NCBI GenBank assembly: GCA_035772405.1
Contig: JAYKKM010000473.1
Span: forward strand, 276,001 to 340,000
DNA: 64,000 bases
Direction: 5' to 3'
DNA from: Chrysogorgia sp. JL179-B06
Lineage: Eukaryota > Cnidaria > Anthozoa > Scleralcyonacea > Chrysogorgiidae
The position numbers and the translations under genes are program-made. Shown piece after piece: positions 38,441 to 50,166 of the stretch. The notes under the pieces were generated by a model. That model ran no database searches, was not told where the DNA came from, and saw nothing but the letters and a program-made list of their open reading frames with translations. The stretch's first letter is position 1. Every line of letters starts with the position of its first letter.

Positions 38441-40091
38441 CAATTATTAGTCACCGAAGTCGAGGTGACTATCGGTAAATTTAAAGATAATCACCGAGAC
38501 TGAGGTGACTAATTGTTTTAGTAAGTTGTTTATCATATAATCATTGGTATTTTTACGTCCGTTTTAATCGTTAGTTTTAAAAGCTGTCAAGCGTGAAGAA
38601 AACGAGCATTGGATTCACAAATAAATATATGTAACACAGTTCAAACTGTCTGTTTAAATTAGAACTTCTCAATTGGATATTCAGTTACAGGCATGAAATT
38701 ATAGCTGATAGAAATATGATGTTATAATATTATAGTCGCCATTTTGAAAAACATTTCGTCATATTTTAGAAATCATACATCAAAATGATGATTCCGAGAG
38801 GAGACTGGAACGAATAAACTCTGGCTGGTCATAAAAAAAACTTTAAAACATACTTTTTCAAGTATGATTTCTAGTGATACGATAGTCACCGCGCGTATGC
38901 TACGCGGTGACTATTTAACAATTAGTCACTGAAGTCGAGGTGATTATCGGTGAATATTTACCGAGCCGCGAAGCGGCGAGGCAATTTTCCGTCTCGTAAA
39001 CGGTCGTTGCCAACCCAAACGGTCGATGCCAACCTGATATCCTTCTATTACCCCTGTAACCCCTTGTGTCCCCGCGACACACACATGTGTTTTTTTCAAG
39101 ATGGCGGATTTTTTTACTGATAAAACTCTGATGATTGGGGTGACTGTAAGCGCCCTCATGTAACATACCGACTAGCTAGGAATTCAGTCTGTTTTTTTGT
39201 AAATCTCAGTCTGTTTTTGTGCCAATTTCAGTCTGTTTTTTTTAAAATCTCGGTCCGGTGTTCGAACAGTGTTCCAATTGGCACAAAAATAGGCTGAAAT
39301 TGGCACAAAAACACACTGAGATTTACAAAAAAACAGACTGAATTCCTAGCTAGTCGGTATGTTACATGAGGGCGCTTACAGTCACCCCAATCATCAGAGT
39401 TTTATCAGTAAAAAAATCCGCCATCTTGGAAAAAAACACATGTGTGTGTCGCGTGGACACAATGGGTTACAGGGGTAATAGAAGGATATCAGGTTGGCAT
39501 CGACCGTTTGGGTTGGCAACGACCGTTTACGAGACGGAAAATTGCAGCGGCGAGGTAAATATAACGATAATCACCGAGACTGAGGTGACTAATTGTTTTA
39601 GTATAATTTCAGGCTTGAACTGAATATTCAATTGAGAAGTTTTAAATAGACAGTTTGAACTGTGTTATGCTCGATGTTTTCTCACGCTTGACAGCTTTCA
39701 AAAACACACTACGATCAAAACGGACGTAAAAATACAAATAATTATACGATAAATAACTTCCTTACGCTTAGACAGTTCTATCTTGAGAGAAATCTGATAT
39801 ATACAATGTCTTTATGCTAAGCTTTTGAGCCTTTTCGACGATTTTTTAGTTATAATAATATAGTCGTCATTTTGAAAAAAAATTCGTCGTGTTTTAGAAA
39901 CCATACATCAAAAAGATGATTCCGAGAGGGAACTGGAACGAATAAATATAGTCTGTAATATAATAAAACACTTTTTCAAGTATGATTTCTAGTAAAGTGA
40001 TAGTCACCGCGCTATGCGGTGACTATCGTCTCAGATTTACTGGCCAGTCAGCCAATCAGAACTCGTTTAAGCTCTGAAATTATACTAAAGT
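38441..40091. mobile_element. Crypton-like non-autonomous composite
   Basis: TTAACAATTATTAGTCACCG at the left and GCCAATCAGAACTCG with CTGAAATTATACT at the right match the two ends of the recombinase-carrying element at 48,424-50,394. The start motif is repeated at 38,911, and a block (CGAATAAA, CAAGTATGATTTCTAGT, TAGTCACCGCG) occurs twice (38,740-38,920 and 39,860-40,030), so two copies appear to be merged. It encodes no recombinase. Confidence 0.6.
38968..39557. repeat. 590-bp near-perfect palindrome
   Basis: Arms of nearly 300 bp run from GCGGCGAGGCAATTTTCCGT to a centre near 39,260 and back to ACGGAAAATTGCAGCGGCG. Only a few mismatches and 1-base gaps are visible. CTAGCTAG and TCGAACAGTGTTC lie near the middle. 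It sits inside the Crypton-like composite. Confidence 0.92.
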
Positions 40092-40316
40092 CTTAGAGTT
40101 ACTGGCCAGTCAGCCAATAAGAACTCGTTTAAGCTCATAAATTATTCCCTAGTTATCCACTAATATATGATATTATACTATATTATATTGATTATATATA
40201 CCCAAATACATTTACCGACGTTACCACATGTTATATACACTGAATTCGTGGCCATTGTTTTCAACACAATGTACAAAATATAATCAATAGTTCAATTCCC
40301 GCTACGCTCTTTGTAA

Positions 40317-42521
40317 TTATGAGAAGGACGAATTTGAAAGATATGTGGACATCAAGCTTTCGTCACTCAGATTTTCATCTTCTAATGGCTGCTGTTGTTG
40401 ATCAGAACGAAAATAGTCCTTGTCATCTTGCTCTTCGTTTTTCATAGCGCGAACTAGCTGAGAAGTTTTCCTGCCTCGTTCTTTTTCGTCGATATTTACC
40501 TGTCGTGTAGGCATTCCGATATCTTTACTGGCATGGCGAGCTTTATGGACATGGCCAGCAGCTGATGTTCTAATGTTTGTTATTTTTTTCACAGTTTTGT
40601 CGCCGAGATCTCGTAAAGTTTTTTGCTTCAAGTGCTTTTCTCCTCCACCAACAGATTTTCTTCTGAGTATATCCTCTTTATGTTTACTGACACAACCGGT
40701 GGACTTACTTCGACTTCGTACTTTAACTTTTTCCAATAACGGTTCTTCCGCTGTTTCGCTTTTCCTTGATTTCTTCCGCTTTAAAGACATCTTCTCAGCG
40801 GCAACTGAACGCCAACTTAGCTTTTCATCGCTTGTAGAATTGGGAACATTCTTTGCTGTTTCATGAAGCAAATCTTTAGCGTTGTTCCTGTTTTTTTTCG
40901 TACACTCGTTTCTCTGACATCGTATAGTCTTGGATTGGTGGAGCTTTCATAGCCATTGTCATGTCTTCTAGATTCTTTAAGCGACGAAAAATTAAAAGTA
41001 ACATTTCTTTTGATCTCTGGTAGTTCAACACAATGTTGTTGGCGGATTTTACGATCTCTTCGATTGTAGATAACCTATCCTCGCCGAAAGATCTACCAAA
41101 CCGCTGCTCGGCTAATTGATGAGTTTCTTTCACGCAAACTGTCATATCAGTTAGCTCCTCCCTTGTGTTCCCAGGCCGCTGTATTTGATCAATAACCATG
41201 GGACTACAATTCAAGCGTATATAATCCCAATACTCGCTTCTCGATTTTGCGCGCAACGAGTGCTCGATGTTCAAAATCGTCTTAGCTCTCTCCATTGCTG
41301 CGTGGACTTGTGCGTAAGTGAAAACTCGCTTGAACGTGTCCGTTATCATCGCGATGATCACATTGAGGACAATCACAAACGAAAAAAAGACGTATGTAGC
41401 AGAAAGAATCCTGGCCATGAACGGATCGATTTTGATGAAAGGAATAGTGTTATGGTTCGAGTCCAGTACAGTTAACATGAATACTTCATATAATACAGAG
41501 GCAAAATTCCTATAGCCGTGCGCAGGACGAGGACTTAAGCCACCAAACACAATCCAGAAGGACGCAAACATATGGTATGAAAATAATGGCGATTAGAAAA
41601 AAGGGCCAAAATGATGTCGGAAAGCATTTTTGTAAACGTGGGCAACAAAGACGCCTGTTGCTTCAAAAGCTCGTACAAACTTCAAGATTCGTACCATATG
41701 ACGACCAAAAGTGCACACATGAAGCGCGCGTGGACAATATGTGTCACGCGGGATCCGTTCGAGTAGAACACAATGTGCGAGATAGCTGCAGCGATAATAA
41801 GAAACAAGGCTGTCCAATCAACGTAGACCCAACGATCATGTGACGAGAGCCAGCGACACTCACGTACTCGTTTGATCTCGGTATCTATATAACGTGCTTC
41901 GTCTGGCCATTGCGGGTGACAAAATGGTTTATCACGTGATAGCGAGTTCTCACTATAGTTTTTCCATTGTATCAATGAACGTTTAGTGCGAACTGTCGTA
42001 ACGATTTGCCTTAGGATTTCATAGATAGTTAATAAAAGAGCAATGGATGCTAGAACCATTCTCCACCATGTCTTGCTCAGTGGATTATAAAGTTGAGCGT
42101 TATCAAGAGGCAAGGTGACACCCATTATGGTCCAAATGATGGCCGATATTGTGTTGATGATGAAATCAAACCACGCCCATTTCTTACCGAACTTCTCCCA
42201 CTTTGTCACAATCAAACGTTGCATGACGGGATGCATAATGATGTCAACACTGTCACTAGCGACTGCAGCCTCCAACGGAGAGCGTGCTGCCGAGTTGCCA
42301 TCGACCATTTTGCTGCCTTCTAAGTAATTCAGAAAGAAATACTTTTTGTGGTTTATTCTGTCTTCAGAACGAAGCTGGTCCAGAGCAAGCATGGCAACGT
42401 CAGGCATCTTGATTATCAGAAGTGATAACGCCATTTCACCATCTTTATCATAGACATTACCAGGAGCACCAGTTTCAATCAATAACTTTGCTGTTTTTGA
42501 TCGACTCATGGCTGCTGCAAG
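40317..42521 (-). CDS. TRP-type ankyrin cation channel, last recognisable exon
   Basis: The exon starts after acceptor TATCTCCAG (42,522-42,524) and opens with LAAAMSRSKTAKLLIETGA, the end of an ankyrin repeat. Membrane segments follow: S1 WAWFDFIINTISAIIW, S2 MVLASIALLLTIYEIL, S3 YVDWTALFLIIAAAIS, S4 RILKFVRAFEATG, S5 with IIFIPY and FWIVFGG, a pore region VLYEVFMLTVLDSN, and S6 YVFFSFVIVLNVIIAMITDTF. Then comes a cytoplasmic tail of about 380 residues, rich in Lys/Arg/Ser, ending SSFS-stop at 40,317. FGG before the pore and ITDTF after S6 are typical TRPA/TRPV-like features; the exact subfamily is unsure. The frame is broken near 41,700, 41,627, 41,597, 41,576 and 40,891, nearly all in short homopolymers. 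Confidence 0.85.
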
Positions 42522-42670
42522 CTGGAGATATAAACAAAAATATTTGGAATATAAGCGGTGTCATACGCACACTTATTAATACTTAGCGAGCGGTCATTAG
42601 TATGTTATTATATGGCACAAGCTACTTCCGTAGAAATTGTGTGCTCTGATTGGCTGAGACACGTCGCGTA

Positions 42671-42703
42671 CCGGTCCATTATTTCCCGGTAATGGACCGG
42701 TCC
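42671..42703. repeat. perfect hairpin, 12-bp arms
   Basis: ACCGGTCCATTA, 8-bp loop TTTCCCGG, TAATGGACCGGT. Confidence 0.9.
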
Positions 42704-43008
42704 GGATTGCAAAATAATATTTTGGGCTCTCTTTTGAGTTTTCCTAAGTAACCAGGCCTCATTCAAAATGGCAGCCAATATTGGGGTAAGGTTTAGTAAA
42801 CTCGTTAGGCGGCGGGTTAGGGTTAGAAAACTCGTTAGGCGGGGGGTTAGGGTTAGGATCTTTGTTGTTTTGGGGTTAGTGGTTATTTACATGGTTAAGT
42901 GACAAAATTCTGACGATTATAACTGGCGGCCATTTTGAATAAAGCCTGGTTACGCAGCAATTTAAAAAGAAACGAGTCCAAAATATTACTCTGCGTCCGG
43001 ATTACCGA
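42703..43008. mobile_element. inverted-repeat element with TTAGGG-like core
   Basis: Arms of about 80 bp: GTCCGGATTGCAAAATAATA, TTTTGGGCTC, TAACCAGGCCTCATTCAAAATGG, each mirrored on the right. The core (42,783-42,880) carries GGGTTAGGGTTAGAAAACTC twice and AGGATCTTTGTTGTTTTGGGG, as at 18,943. Confidence 0.75.
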
Positions 43009-43249
43009 TTTTGTCCGCCATTTTGTTTACAACGATAGGAAACTTTGAAAAGTGTCAAAAATTGAACGAATTTAGTAAATTAAGCCCTAAATCATGTACG
43101 AGTCGGACGATGAACAATCTAAAAGAAATACGTCTTACTATCATGAAATTAGAGGAATAGAAGAACAACAAGATTGAAAATGACGATTATGTCACTCAAA
43201 ACGTATGTAAAGTATGTTGTTTAAAAAAGCCATGCCATATAATAAACCT

Positions 43250-43394
43250 CTTATTAACCTCGACCGCTTGGTCATTACGGGAAAATATCAGACATCGGTC
43301 TTTTATGTACGAAACTCGCCCTACGGGCTCGGTCCGTACTGTCAAGACCTCGGTCTGATATTTTCCCATAATGGCCGCGCTCTCGGTTAATAAG
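43250..43394. mobile_element. 145-bp MITE
   Basis: CTTATTAACCTCGACCGCTT and its mirror GCGCTCTCGGTTAATAAG; GGGAAAATATCAGAC and GTCTGATATTTTCCC continue the arms. Confidence 0.85.
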
Positions 43395-44534
43395 AAGTTA
43401 GTAATGGAGGAGGCTCTTTACAAAATTACAAAAATGTTTCGTACCGAAATTACTTGATACACACTCAAATAATTTTAAAAAATGTCATATTTGAATGTCA
43501 AGAGGGGTATAGAAAAGATACATACTGTACATGTACTGTTTCTGTTGTGATCCAAATTATTTACTCTTTAATACTGTACATTAATACACTTAAAGCAGCT
43601 GAATGAAGCTGCTTTATGTGTGTTAGATATCAACATTCATATTTAACCCTTTAACGAGCAAGGGTGCACTTTAATAACATCTTATTCTGAGCAATGCTAG
43701 ATAATTTTATTCGAGAGAATGGAGTACTAATATGTACCCTTACCCCCTAAAGGGTTAATAAACTCTATATACTGTATGTATCTTAGTTTCAAGTCCCTTC
43801 GCTTTTTTATAAAATTGGTCTTCACCCCTGCTAGGTAAAAAGATTTTGCTTCAAACCCCACCCCCAAAAAAAAAAAAAAAAGCCTCAGCCCACCACACAT
43901 ACACAATGAGCGCTCCTTTATGTAGGAATCTCCACTCACAATATTCTCTTACCTAGATTTACCAACAATGGCAATTCTACAAGTCGTGCCTAGAATTACC
44001 AATAGTTGTTAATTTTAGGACTCTAGAACCCAGTCCCAATCCCAACCCTAACCCAGTTTAGGTGTCATCCTAACCAATATTATACCTCAACTATAAATTG
44101 TCCAATCAAAGAGCTAGATTTGTACCACGTGACCAGTCAATTTAAACTCGAATTCCCCGCTTTAACCTCGAATTCCCGGCTGACGACGTCATCAGCGGGG
44201 AATTCGAGTTCGAATTACCCGCTGATCACGTATTCAGCGGGGAATTCGAGTTCGAATACCCAGCTCGTACCCAGTACTCGCGCGTAAATCAAGACGAGCC
44301 TGTTAACAATGGAGGAACAACAAGACGTTTCAAGACGTTTCTAGACGTTTCAAGACAGCATTCAAGATTGTTTCGGTATAATATATCATTTATAGACCCT
44401 CCGCTCGGGGAATTCGTCGAAATATTACCCCTCAGGATGATATATCCCTCGGGGAAGGGAGGGTCGAATCGAATGAGTCTATTGTGTGGTTTTATAGATT
44501 TATGGTGAAGGAAAATTTCGATTAAAATAAATAG

Positions 44535-44999
44535 TATATTATCTGCCTCGAATGTACTTATTTAATGAAGGATGTGCTTTGTATTTTTCCCACTGGTTAT
44601 GGAAAGTCTTTGATTTTTCATGTTCAGTCCTGGGTTGCTTTTTGCGAAGAAAAAATTGGACGAAGTTCTAATCAATTGGTAATCGAGAGATATTGGTGTA
44701 GTAACAGCTACAACCATTCGCATAATATTGTGTCTTTTGTTGCCATAAGGGACAAAGGAAAAGAACACCTGGACACATGTTGGCACCTCGTAATCCGATA
44801 TTCTCCACGAATAAAGAGTTATCGCGATGATGTTTCTACTTTCTTGTTGAAACTACTTTCTACTTTCTTGCGTAGAACTGCGCAAAAAATGGAAATATTA
44901 CTTTCGAAGAACGACTTTCTTATATGCGATAAACTATTTCTTCCCACCCTGCCCACAATGGATTTTTTTGTTAGCACCCTGAATCTATGTGCCACGTGA
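44535..44999 (+). pseudogene. helicase fragment with Walker A motif (RecQ/DEAD-like)
   Basis: The open frame gives CLECTYLMKDVLCIFPTGYG then KSLIFHVQ. PTGYGKS is helicase motif I, the ATP phosphate-binding loop, and the residues around it (KDVL, SLIFH) resemble RecQ-like helicases. The conserved similarity ends after about 40 residues and no other helicase motif is visible in any frame. ATG at 44,565 is probably not a true start. It is probably a remnant of a multicopy helicase or helicase-bearing element, opposite in strand to the channel whose intron it occupies. Confidence 0.5.
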
Positions 45000-45199
45000 C
45001 CAGCCGCAGCCAGAGGTAGGAGACCATGCTAACCTCCTCCACAGCCGTTCCCATCAAGTCATCGATAATTTATTCTGTCAAATATTACCCTAGCTCTTTA
45101 AATAAAGCCTATTCATTCATTTATTCGACCCCAGTCTCATTCATAAACGTGGCGCATAGGAGCGCCTAAAAGAACTGTGATAAACGTCTGATGATTAAA
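45000..45199. other. non-coding stretch
   Basis: No gene recognised. Confidence 0.3.
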
Positions 45200-46090
45200 G
45201 GAAATTGGCAACAAAAATTAAGTTTGTCTAATATGAAAGAACTCGTAAAAATGATAGAGTAACACTTTTACAATTTTCCGTATTTTACTTCGTTTTTAAA
45301 TATTTCAGTTTGTTTGATATGTAAATGAGATGGTCTCTGACATCAGGTGTGGGGTAGACATTTCCACTCATTAAAATATCAGTTCAATCTTCAAACTTGT
45401 TTCACACATTTACTTGAAAATGTGCGTATAATAATTCCTCATGTTAATGAACGTTGTAAACATAGCAATCACTGAGAAAATTCTCTATCCTGCACCTGAC
45501 GTCAGAGACCATCTCATTTACACATCAAACAAACTGAAATATTTCAAAAACGAAGTAAAATAAGGAAAGGTTGTAAATGGTGTTACTCTATTATTTTACG
45601 AGTTCTTTAACTCTTTCCTGTCGGGCTGAAAAACATCCAAATTGAACACCTCTTTGTGCTATTGATATCTCTTGAAATAACCATAACTGTTGCGAAAGCT
45701 ATACATTTTCTGAAAACCCAGTGAACCGGCTTTTACTTGTGCTTTTAAATTTCCAAAACAAAAACATTATGTTAATATGAATTAGCATTAATAATCATAA
45801 ATCAGGTTCAAAAATTTACATTTTTCTAGAAAAGGCCATCTTGCACGCCCACGTAGCATCTTGAAAACTCAAAATGCCACCGATCGCAGAGTTGTTAATT
45901 TATGAAATCAAATCAAACTTGGAGTGTGAGTGCATGATCTCATGTTCCTGGCGCTTGTCGAATTTAAATTTTTAATCTTGCATTACCGTGTGCCGTGTTT
46001 ATTGATTGTGGGTCTTCTACGACCCATTTTGACTGGGCTGGTCAGGAAAGAGTTAATATTAGACAAACTTAATTTTTGTTGCCAATGTCC
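45200..46090. mobile_element. foldback element opened by a nested insertion
   Basis: GGCAACAAAAATTAAGTTTG and TCTAATATGAAAGAACTCGT at the left are mirrored by ACGAGTTCTTTAA (45,599) and, beyond the nested element, ATTAGACAAACTTAATTTTTG (46,057). Inner arms at 45,237-45,348 and 45,495-45,605 share TCAGTTTGTTTGATATG and GAGATGGTCTCTGAC. Similar to 50,467-50,953 in its central words. Confidence 0.8.
45607..46056. mobile_element. piggyBac-like MITE with TTAA duplication
   Basis: TTAA-CTCTTTCCTG at the left and CAGGAAAGAG-TTAA at the right; TTAA lies at 45,607-45,610 and 46,053-46,056. TTAA target duplication and short pyrimidine-rich ends are the piggyBac signature. It splits the right arm of the surrounding foldback, so it is younger. 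Confidence 0.82.
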
Positions 46091-46149
46091 TGTAAAGTCC
46101 ATATAAACCTTTCACAGTTTTTAGCTTTCTGTATAGAGGATGCTAAAAT

Positions 46150-46640
46150 AGTTGATAAGTTATACCCCCAAAACAAGTATTTCTTAAATGAAAGTTCTTA
46201 GTCGCCTTACATGAGAATGGGTATTAGTTTTCTTCTAATCGTTTGAGTTTGAGAGAAATTTGGCTTCGTTTATTGTATGTTGTAATTTTTTGTTCCGATT
46301 GCGCGTGAATGCAGTCGCTCAAGTGCATGTCATTGAGTGATAAAAACACATTGAAAAGAAATCAATACACTAATACTACGTTATTGTCATGCTATTGTGA
46401 ATGGTTTCTTGGTGAAGTGACGTTAAAAATCTCAATGACGTTAAAAATTAATTGGAGCAACCGCATTCTCCCGCAATCAGAACAAAAATGGCGGCCTTCA
46501 ATTTACAAAAATACGATAAATAAAGCCAAATTTCTCTCAAACTAAAAAGATTAAAACAAAACTAATACCCATTCTCGTGTAAGGCGATAAAGAAGTTTCA
46601 TTTAAGCAGCACTGTTTTATGGGGTGGATTATCCCTTTAA
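46150..46640. mobile_element. foldback element of about 490 bp
   Basis: Arms at 46,163-46,305 and 46,477-46,637 share TGAGAATGGGTATTAGTTTT, AGTTTGAGAGAAATTTGGCT and CCGATTGCG-like ends in opposite orientation. Confidence 0.82.
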
Positions 46641-47502
46641 ATATCATATTTATCCAGGCTTGGACTGGTATGTCTAACAACTGCGCTCACCCTCCCAGTT
46701 GAGTCCTGCGAGAGAACATTCTCAAAGTTGCCCTTCATCAAGAATCGACTGAGATCTCTGCATAACACCATTTGAAAGCAGTAACGATTTGTTCCATAGA
46801 AGTTGATTTACTGAAGGCTATTGATAACGAGGCAGTGTATCAAACGCCTACGTCAAAGTCCTTGGAAATGGAACAACTTTTTTTGTTCTGAAATGTTAAA
46901 AATGTTATGTTCTAAATGTTGAAAATGTTCCGAAATAATTTTTCTTTCTTTTCTTATTTGTTGTTCTGGATTCGGTTCTCAAATTGCAAATATTACCTGC
47001 TCACATCCATAGACGGGCCCCTTCCCGGCTGAATTGGCGAGGCCACTAAATTGGGCACAGTCCAATCCTGTATTTATCAGTTGAGATATTATCCGAAAAT
47101 GGTCCTGGGATCGGTAGGTTGCACATGATACCCAACATTTCTAGTATTCTGATATGATAATTTATGTGGACTTTACTTTTTGACGTGAATAATGATGAGA
47201 TATTTACAACGGTCTGCAGACATGGTCATATAAATCATTCAACCCAAAAGCAACTAATTCATAATACATGCATCCATGATTATCTCATATAAATATCATT
47301 CATACCGATCCCAGGGCCATTTTCGCCGACCTTTAACCGTGGAGATGAAATGCCCTTGGTACAATGTTGTTGTTTCAATAGACTACAAACATTTAACTAT
47401 GATTTAACTGAAGGCAAAACGATAACTAGTATAACGGATCATTTATAACGCCTGTGCCTTCGGAATCCGATATGATACCGATTGCCTTCCGACTACGAAC
47501 GG
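46641..47502. other. non-coding stretch with a dispersed repeat
   Basis: 47,085-47,330 is homologous to the interior of the element at 26,737 (GATATGATAATTTATG, AAAGCAACTAATTC, TCTCATATAAATATCAT). No gene. Confidence 0.5.
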
Positions 47503-48222
47503 GTCGTGTCTCTTTAGTATACACAAAAGGTCGAAATGTCGAGAGAGGACCGGAAGCAACACCAAAACAACAATTAAAGATCCTATCCCAAAACCCCAGC
47601 CTAACGAATTTTCTAAGGGTTAGGGCTGGATCTTTGTTATTTTGGTGTTGGTTAAAACACAGGGAGCCGTAATTACGTCTATTAGTGAAGCAAGTTTAAC
47701 AGTAAAGCGGGTTTATTTGGTATTTTTACACAATAATTGTATTAAATCGCTATTAAAATGTTCTTATTTGTTAATTTTGTCAACAATCAGGACAAATTAC
47801 AGGCAACCAGACCCGAAAGATAACGAGTTTAGTATTTACGTTGACTGGTTGACCCGCGCCCTCGCGCGCGCGCTTGTCAAATTTAAATTCACAATTAGGC
47901 CGTTGCGCCCGTTCGTGGGCATCTCGCGAGTAATATACGCGCGCGGCAAGCGAGACGCTAACGAGACTCGTTGCCTTTCTGGTCTGGTGGCCGTAATTTT
48001 TCCTGATTGTCGACAAAATTAACAAGTAAGAACATTTTAATAGCGATTTAATACAATTATTGTGTAAAAATATCAAATAAACCCGCTTTACTGTTAAAAT
48101 AATAAGCTTCGCTAATAGACGTTACGGCTCCCTGTGGTTAAAATTATCGAAATTAAGGCAAACTCTGTCCCAGTTCTCTCTCCACATTTCGACCTTTTTG
48201 GGTATACTGAAGAGCCACGACC
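47503..48222. mobile_element. inverted-repeat element containing a TTAGGG-like tract and a hAT-like MITE
   Basis: GTCGTGTCTCTTTAGTATAC and AAAAGGTCGAAATGT at the left; the mirror at 48,170-48,222 reads ACATTTCGACCTTTTT and GTATACTGAAGAGCCACGAC. CCTAACGAATTTTCTAAGGG with GGATCTTTGTTATTTTGG lies at 47,590-47,645. Confidence 0.72.
47658..48135. mobile_element. hAT-like MITE with 8-bp target duplication
   Basis: Ends CACAGGGAGCCGTAATTACG and mirror GGCTCCCTGT, arms of about 130 bp. GGTTAAAA at 47,650-47,657 and 48,136-48,143 is an exact 8-bp duplication. No transposase frame. Confidence 0.85.
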
Positions 48223-48818
48223 AGCGAGCGAGTGAGAGTGTGACCCAATGGTGGTCACTAGAAAGTATACTTTAAAATAAGGATTCCGCGGAAAGACTGA
48301 AAGCTAGTTGTTCAAGCTAGGGTTAATATGGAGGTTAGTATGAGAGTTAATATCAGGGTGAGCGTTAGTATAACGGTTTGATTTTGGGTTATTTTTCAAA
48401 CCTTTATACTAACACTCACCCTAATATTTAACAATTATTCGCCGAAGGCAAAGTGATTACAAGCCTATATTGACTGAGCCGCAGGCGAAGTGAATATAGG
48501 CTTGGAATCACTGAGCCTGAGGCGAATAATTGTTTTAGTATAATTTTAGTAGTAAAAAAGTGAATTAATACAACAAATTTGTAAATTAATTTGAATTAAA
48601 ATAATTGTTAAAATACGTATTTCCGTTAGGAATATAAATAACTTCCTGCTCGAGTCACGCGACATGACATGTGACATGACCTTCCGCCTTCGTTCGCAGT
48701 TCGTTTTATAAAACAACAACGATATCAATTTACTGCAAAGAAGCAAAAGATCGTGCTTAAATAACTCGGATTTTCAACAAATCATGCATCAAGCAGTTAC
48801 AACAGGTTCAATACAATG

Positions 48819-50039
48819 TTATTTGTTGTTTGTAATGTTAAACGTGAACGAACATCCTTGAAATGTGCCAGATTGAAGAATGGATGCACGACTCACACTA
48901 CTTTGGATAATGTTTTCCTCGTTCCTAGCAAGGGAGATTGTGTTGTTTGCAACTCTTGATTGGCTTTCTGCAACCGATTGAGATGGAGCAACTTCTGCGG
49001 GGATGATCCAGGAAGATGAGGTTGCTGCTGTAGCTTCTTCGCCATGAACAAACGAGCTGAGCGTCGATGACATGTGCTTGAACTGACTGAGAGTTGGTCT
49101 TTCACAGTAGCTTTCGATACTCGTATCGCTTCTGTGGCCAGTCACCGCTTTAATTTTCCGTGTTTCGACGTTGTTGGAAGACAGGGTGGTAACAGTTGTG
49201 GCTCTCAGCGAGTGGTTAGTGTAATACGGCGCGATACCAACTCTTTCTGATATATTTCGCAACATGTTGTCGAGCGTATTATGGCCAATTGCCTTCTTCT
49301 CGTACCAAATCAAGACTTGCCGAGGATTAAACTTCGCCGACAGATCTTTTGGGCGCTGGAATAGATTCTCAATGTCGGGATTAAGATGGCTGAGGTACTT
49401 TTTAATGGTTTTGATGGGACATCTTGGTGAATTTGCTACGGCGAAGATCTTGCCGTCCGAGTGATCTTCAGTTCCTTCGAGGCCGCCAGTATGATTCTTG
49501 CTAGAAAGCACCGCTCCGGGTTCGTCTTTGTTGAGCTCTAAATATTCGTCTCCACGGCGAGTAAACAAAGACGAAGCATGGACTTCTTGATGAGGCTCTG
49601 GTTTTCTCGTCCGCGTTTGCCAAAGTACAGCGAAAGGTAAAACCAAACTGTTTGCATCAAGGCGCGAGGACACCATGTTTCAGCGCTGGTCAATTCGTCT
49701 TTCTGGAAGAGATGTTGGACGGCTTCAGGTGTCAAAGGATTTTTGTGGACTGTACCAGCTATTTTGCCACTACCAATTAGATGCTTGAGGTAGGAATGAA
49801 GTGTTTGATTTGCTTCATGAAATATTACACCGTCACAAATTGAGAATTTCTTGTCGTGCGGTGCTGAGCGAAGGTGACGATCTAAGGCTGCCCGGATTGA
49901 CATTAGACTTGTTTTCTTATAAAACGAACTATCCTTCAGTTTCGAGCTGACATGTAGAATTTGGATAAACATTTGTTCATTTCAGGTATTTCCATGTTCT
50001 CAAATTCTGAAGTGAATTCTTCTTGTTGTAAAAACCATT
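48819..50039 (-). CDS. Crypton tyrosine recombinase, main exon
   Basis: The exon begins after acceptor CTTACAACAG (50,040-50,042) with EWFLQQEEFTSEF. The N-terminal DNA-binding part includes FYKKTSLMSIRAALDRHL. The catalytic domain shows the first arginine in YFGKRGRENQ, the H-x-x-R box in NHSLRATTVTTL, and GHRSDTSIESY with the second histidine and nucleophilic tyrosine. The full R-H-R-H-Y set is therefore present. The tail is Ser/Gln-rich, ending FNITNNK. This domain type occurs in Cryptons and in host genes derived from them. Two single-base gaps break the frame, at the A run near 49,942 and a T run near 49,568. It lies in an intron of the channel gene, on the same strand. Confidence 0.82.
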
Positions 50040-50166
50040 CTGTTGTAAGAAAACAGACGGGGAAAACATGTAAATTTTACTGTCACTGTGTCGCTCCTTT
50101 TTGTTAATATTCACTAGTTTTTTATTTATAAATAGATTGTTTTATACTAAAAAAAAACGTTCTTAC

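Larger units (their letters stand above)
42522..44534. other. intron of the channel gene, MITE-rich
   Basis: This is the 3' end of an intron of about 8.5 kb (51,047 to 42,522). It holds several inverted repeats listed separately, a poly(A) run at 43,865-43,881 and GAATTCCCCGCT repeats at 44,143-44,265. No host exon was recognised in it. Confidence 0.6.

Noticed and set aside
38915..39623. Frames of 71-85 codons sharing IIRVLSVKKSAIL
   Set aside because: Same protein on opposite strands because they lie in the arms of one palindrome.
44300..44360. Hammerhead in GACGTTTC repeats
   Set aside because: GACGTTTC is repeated, but no CTGANGA box is near it.
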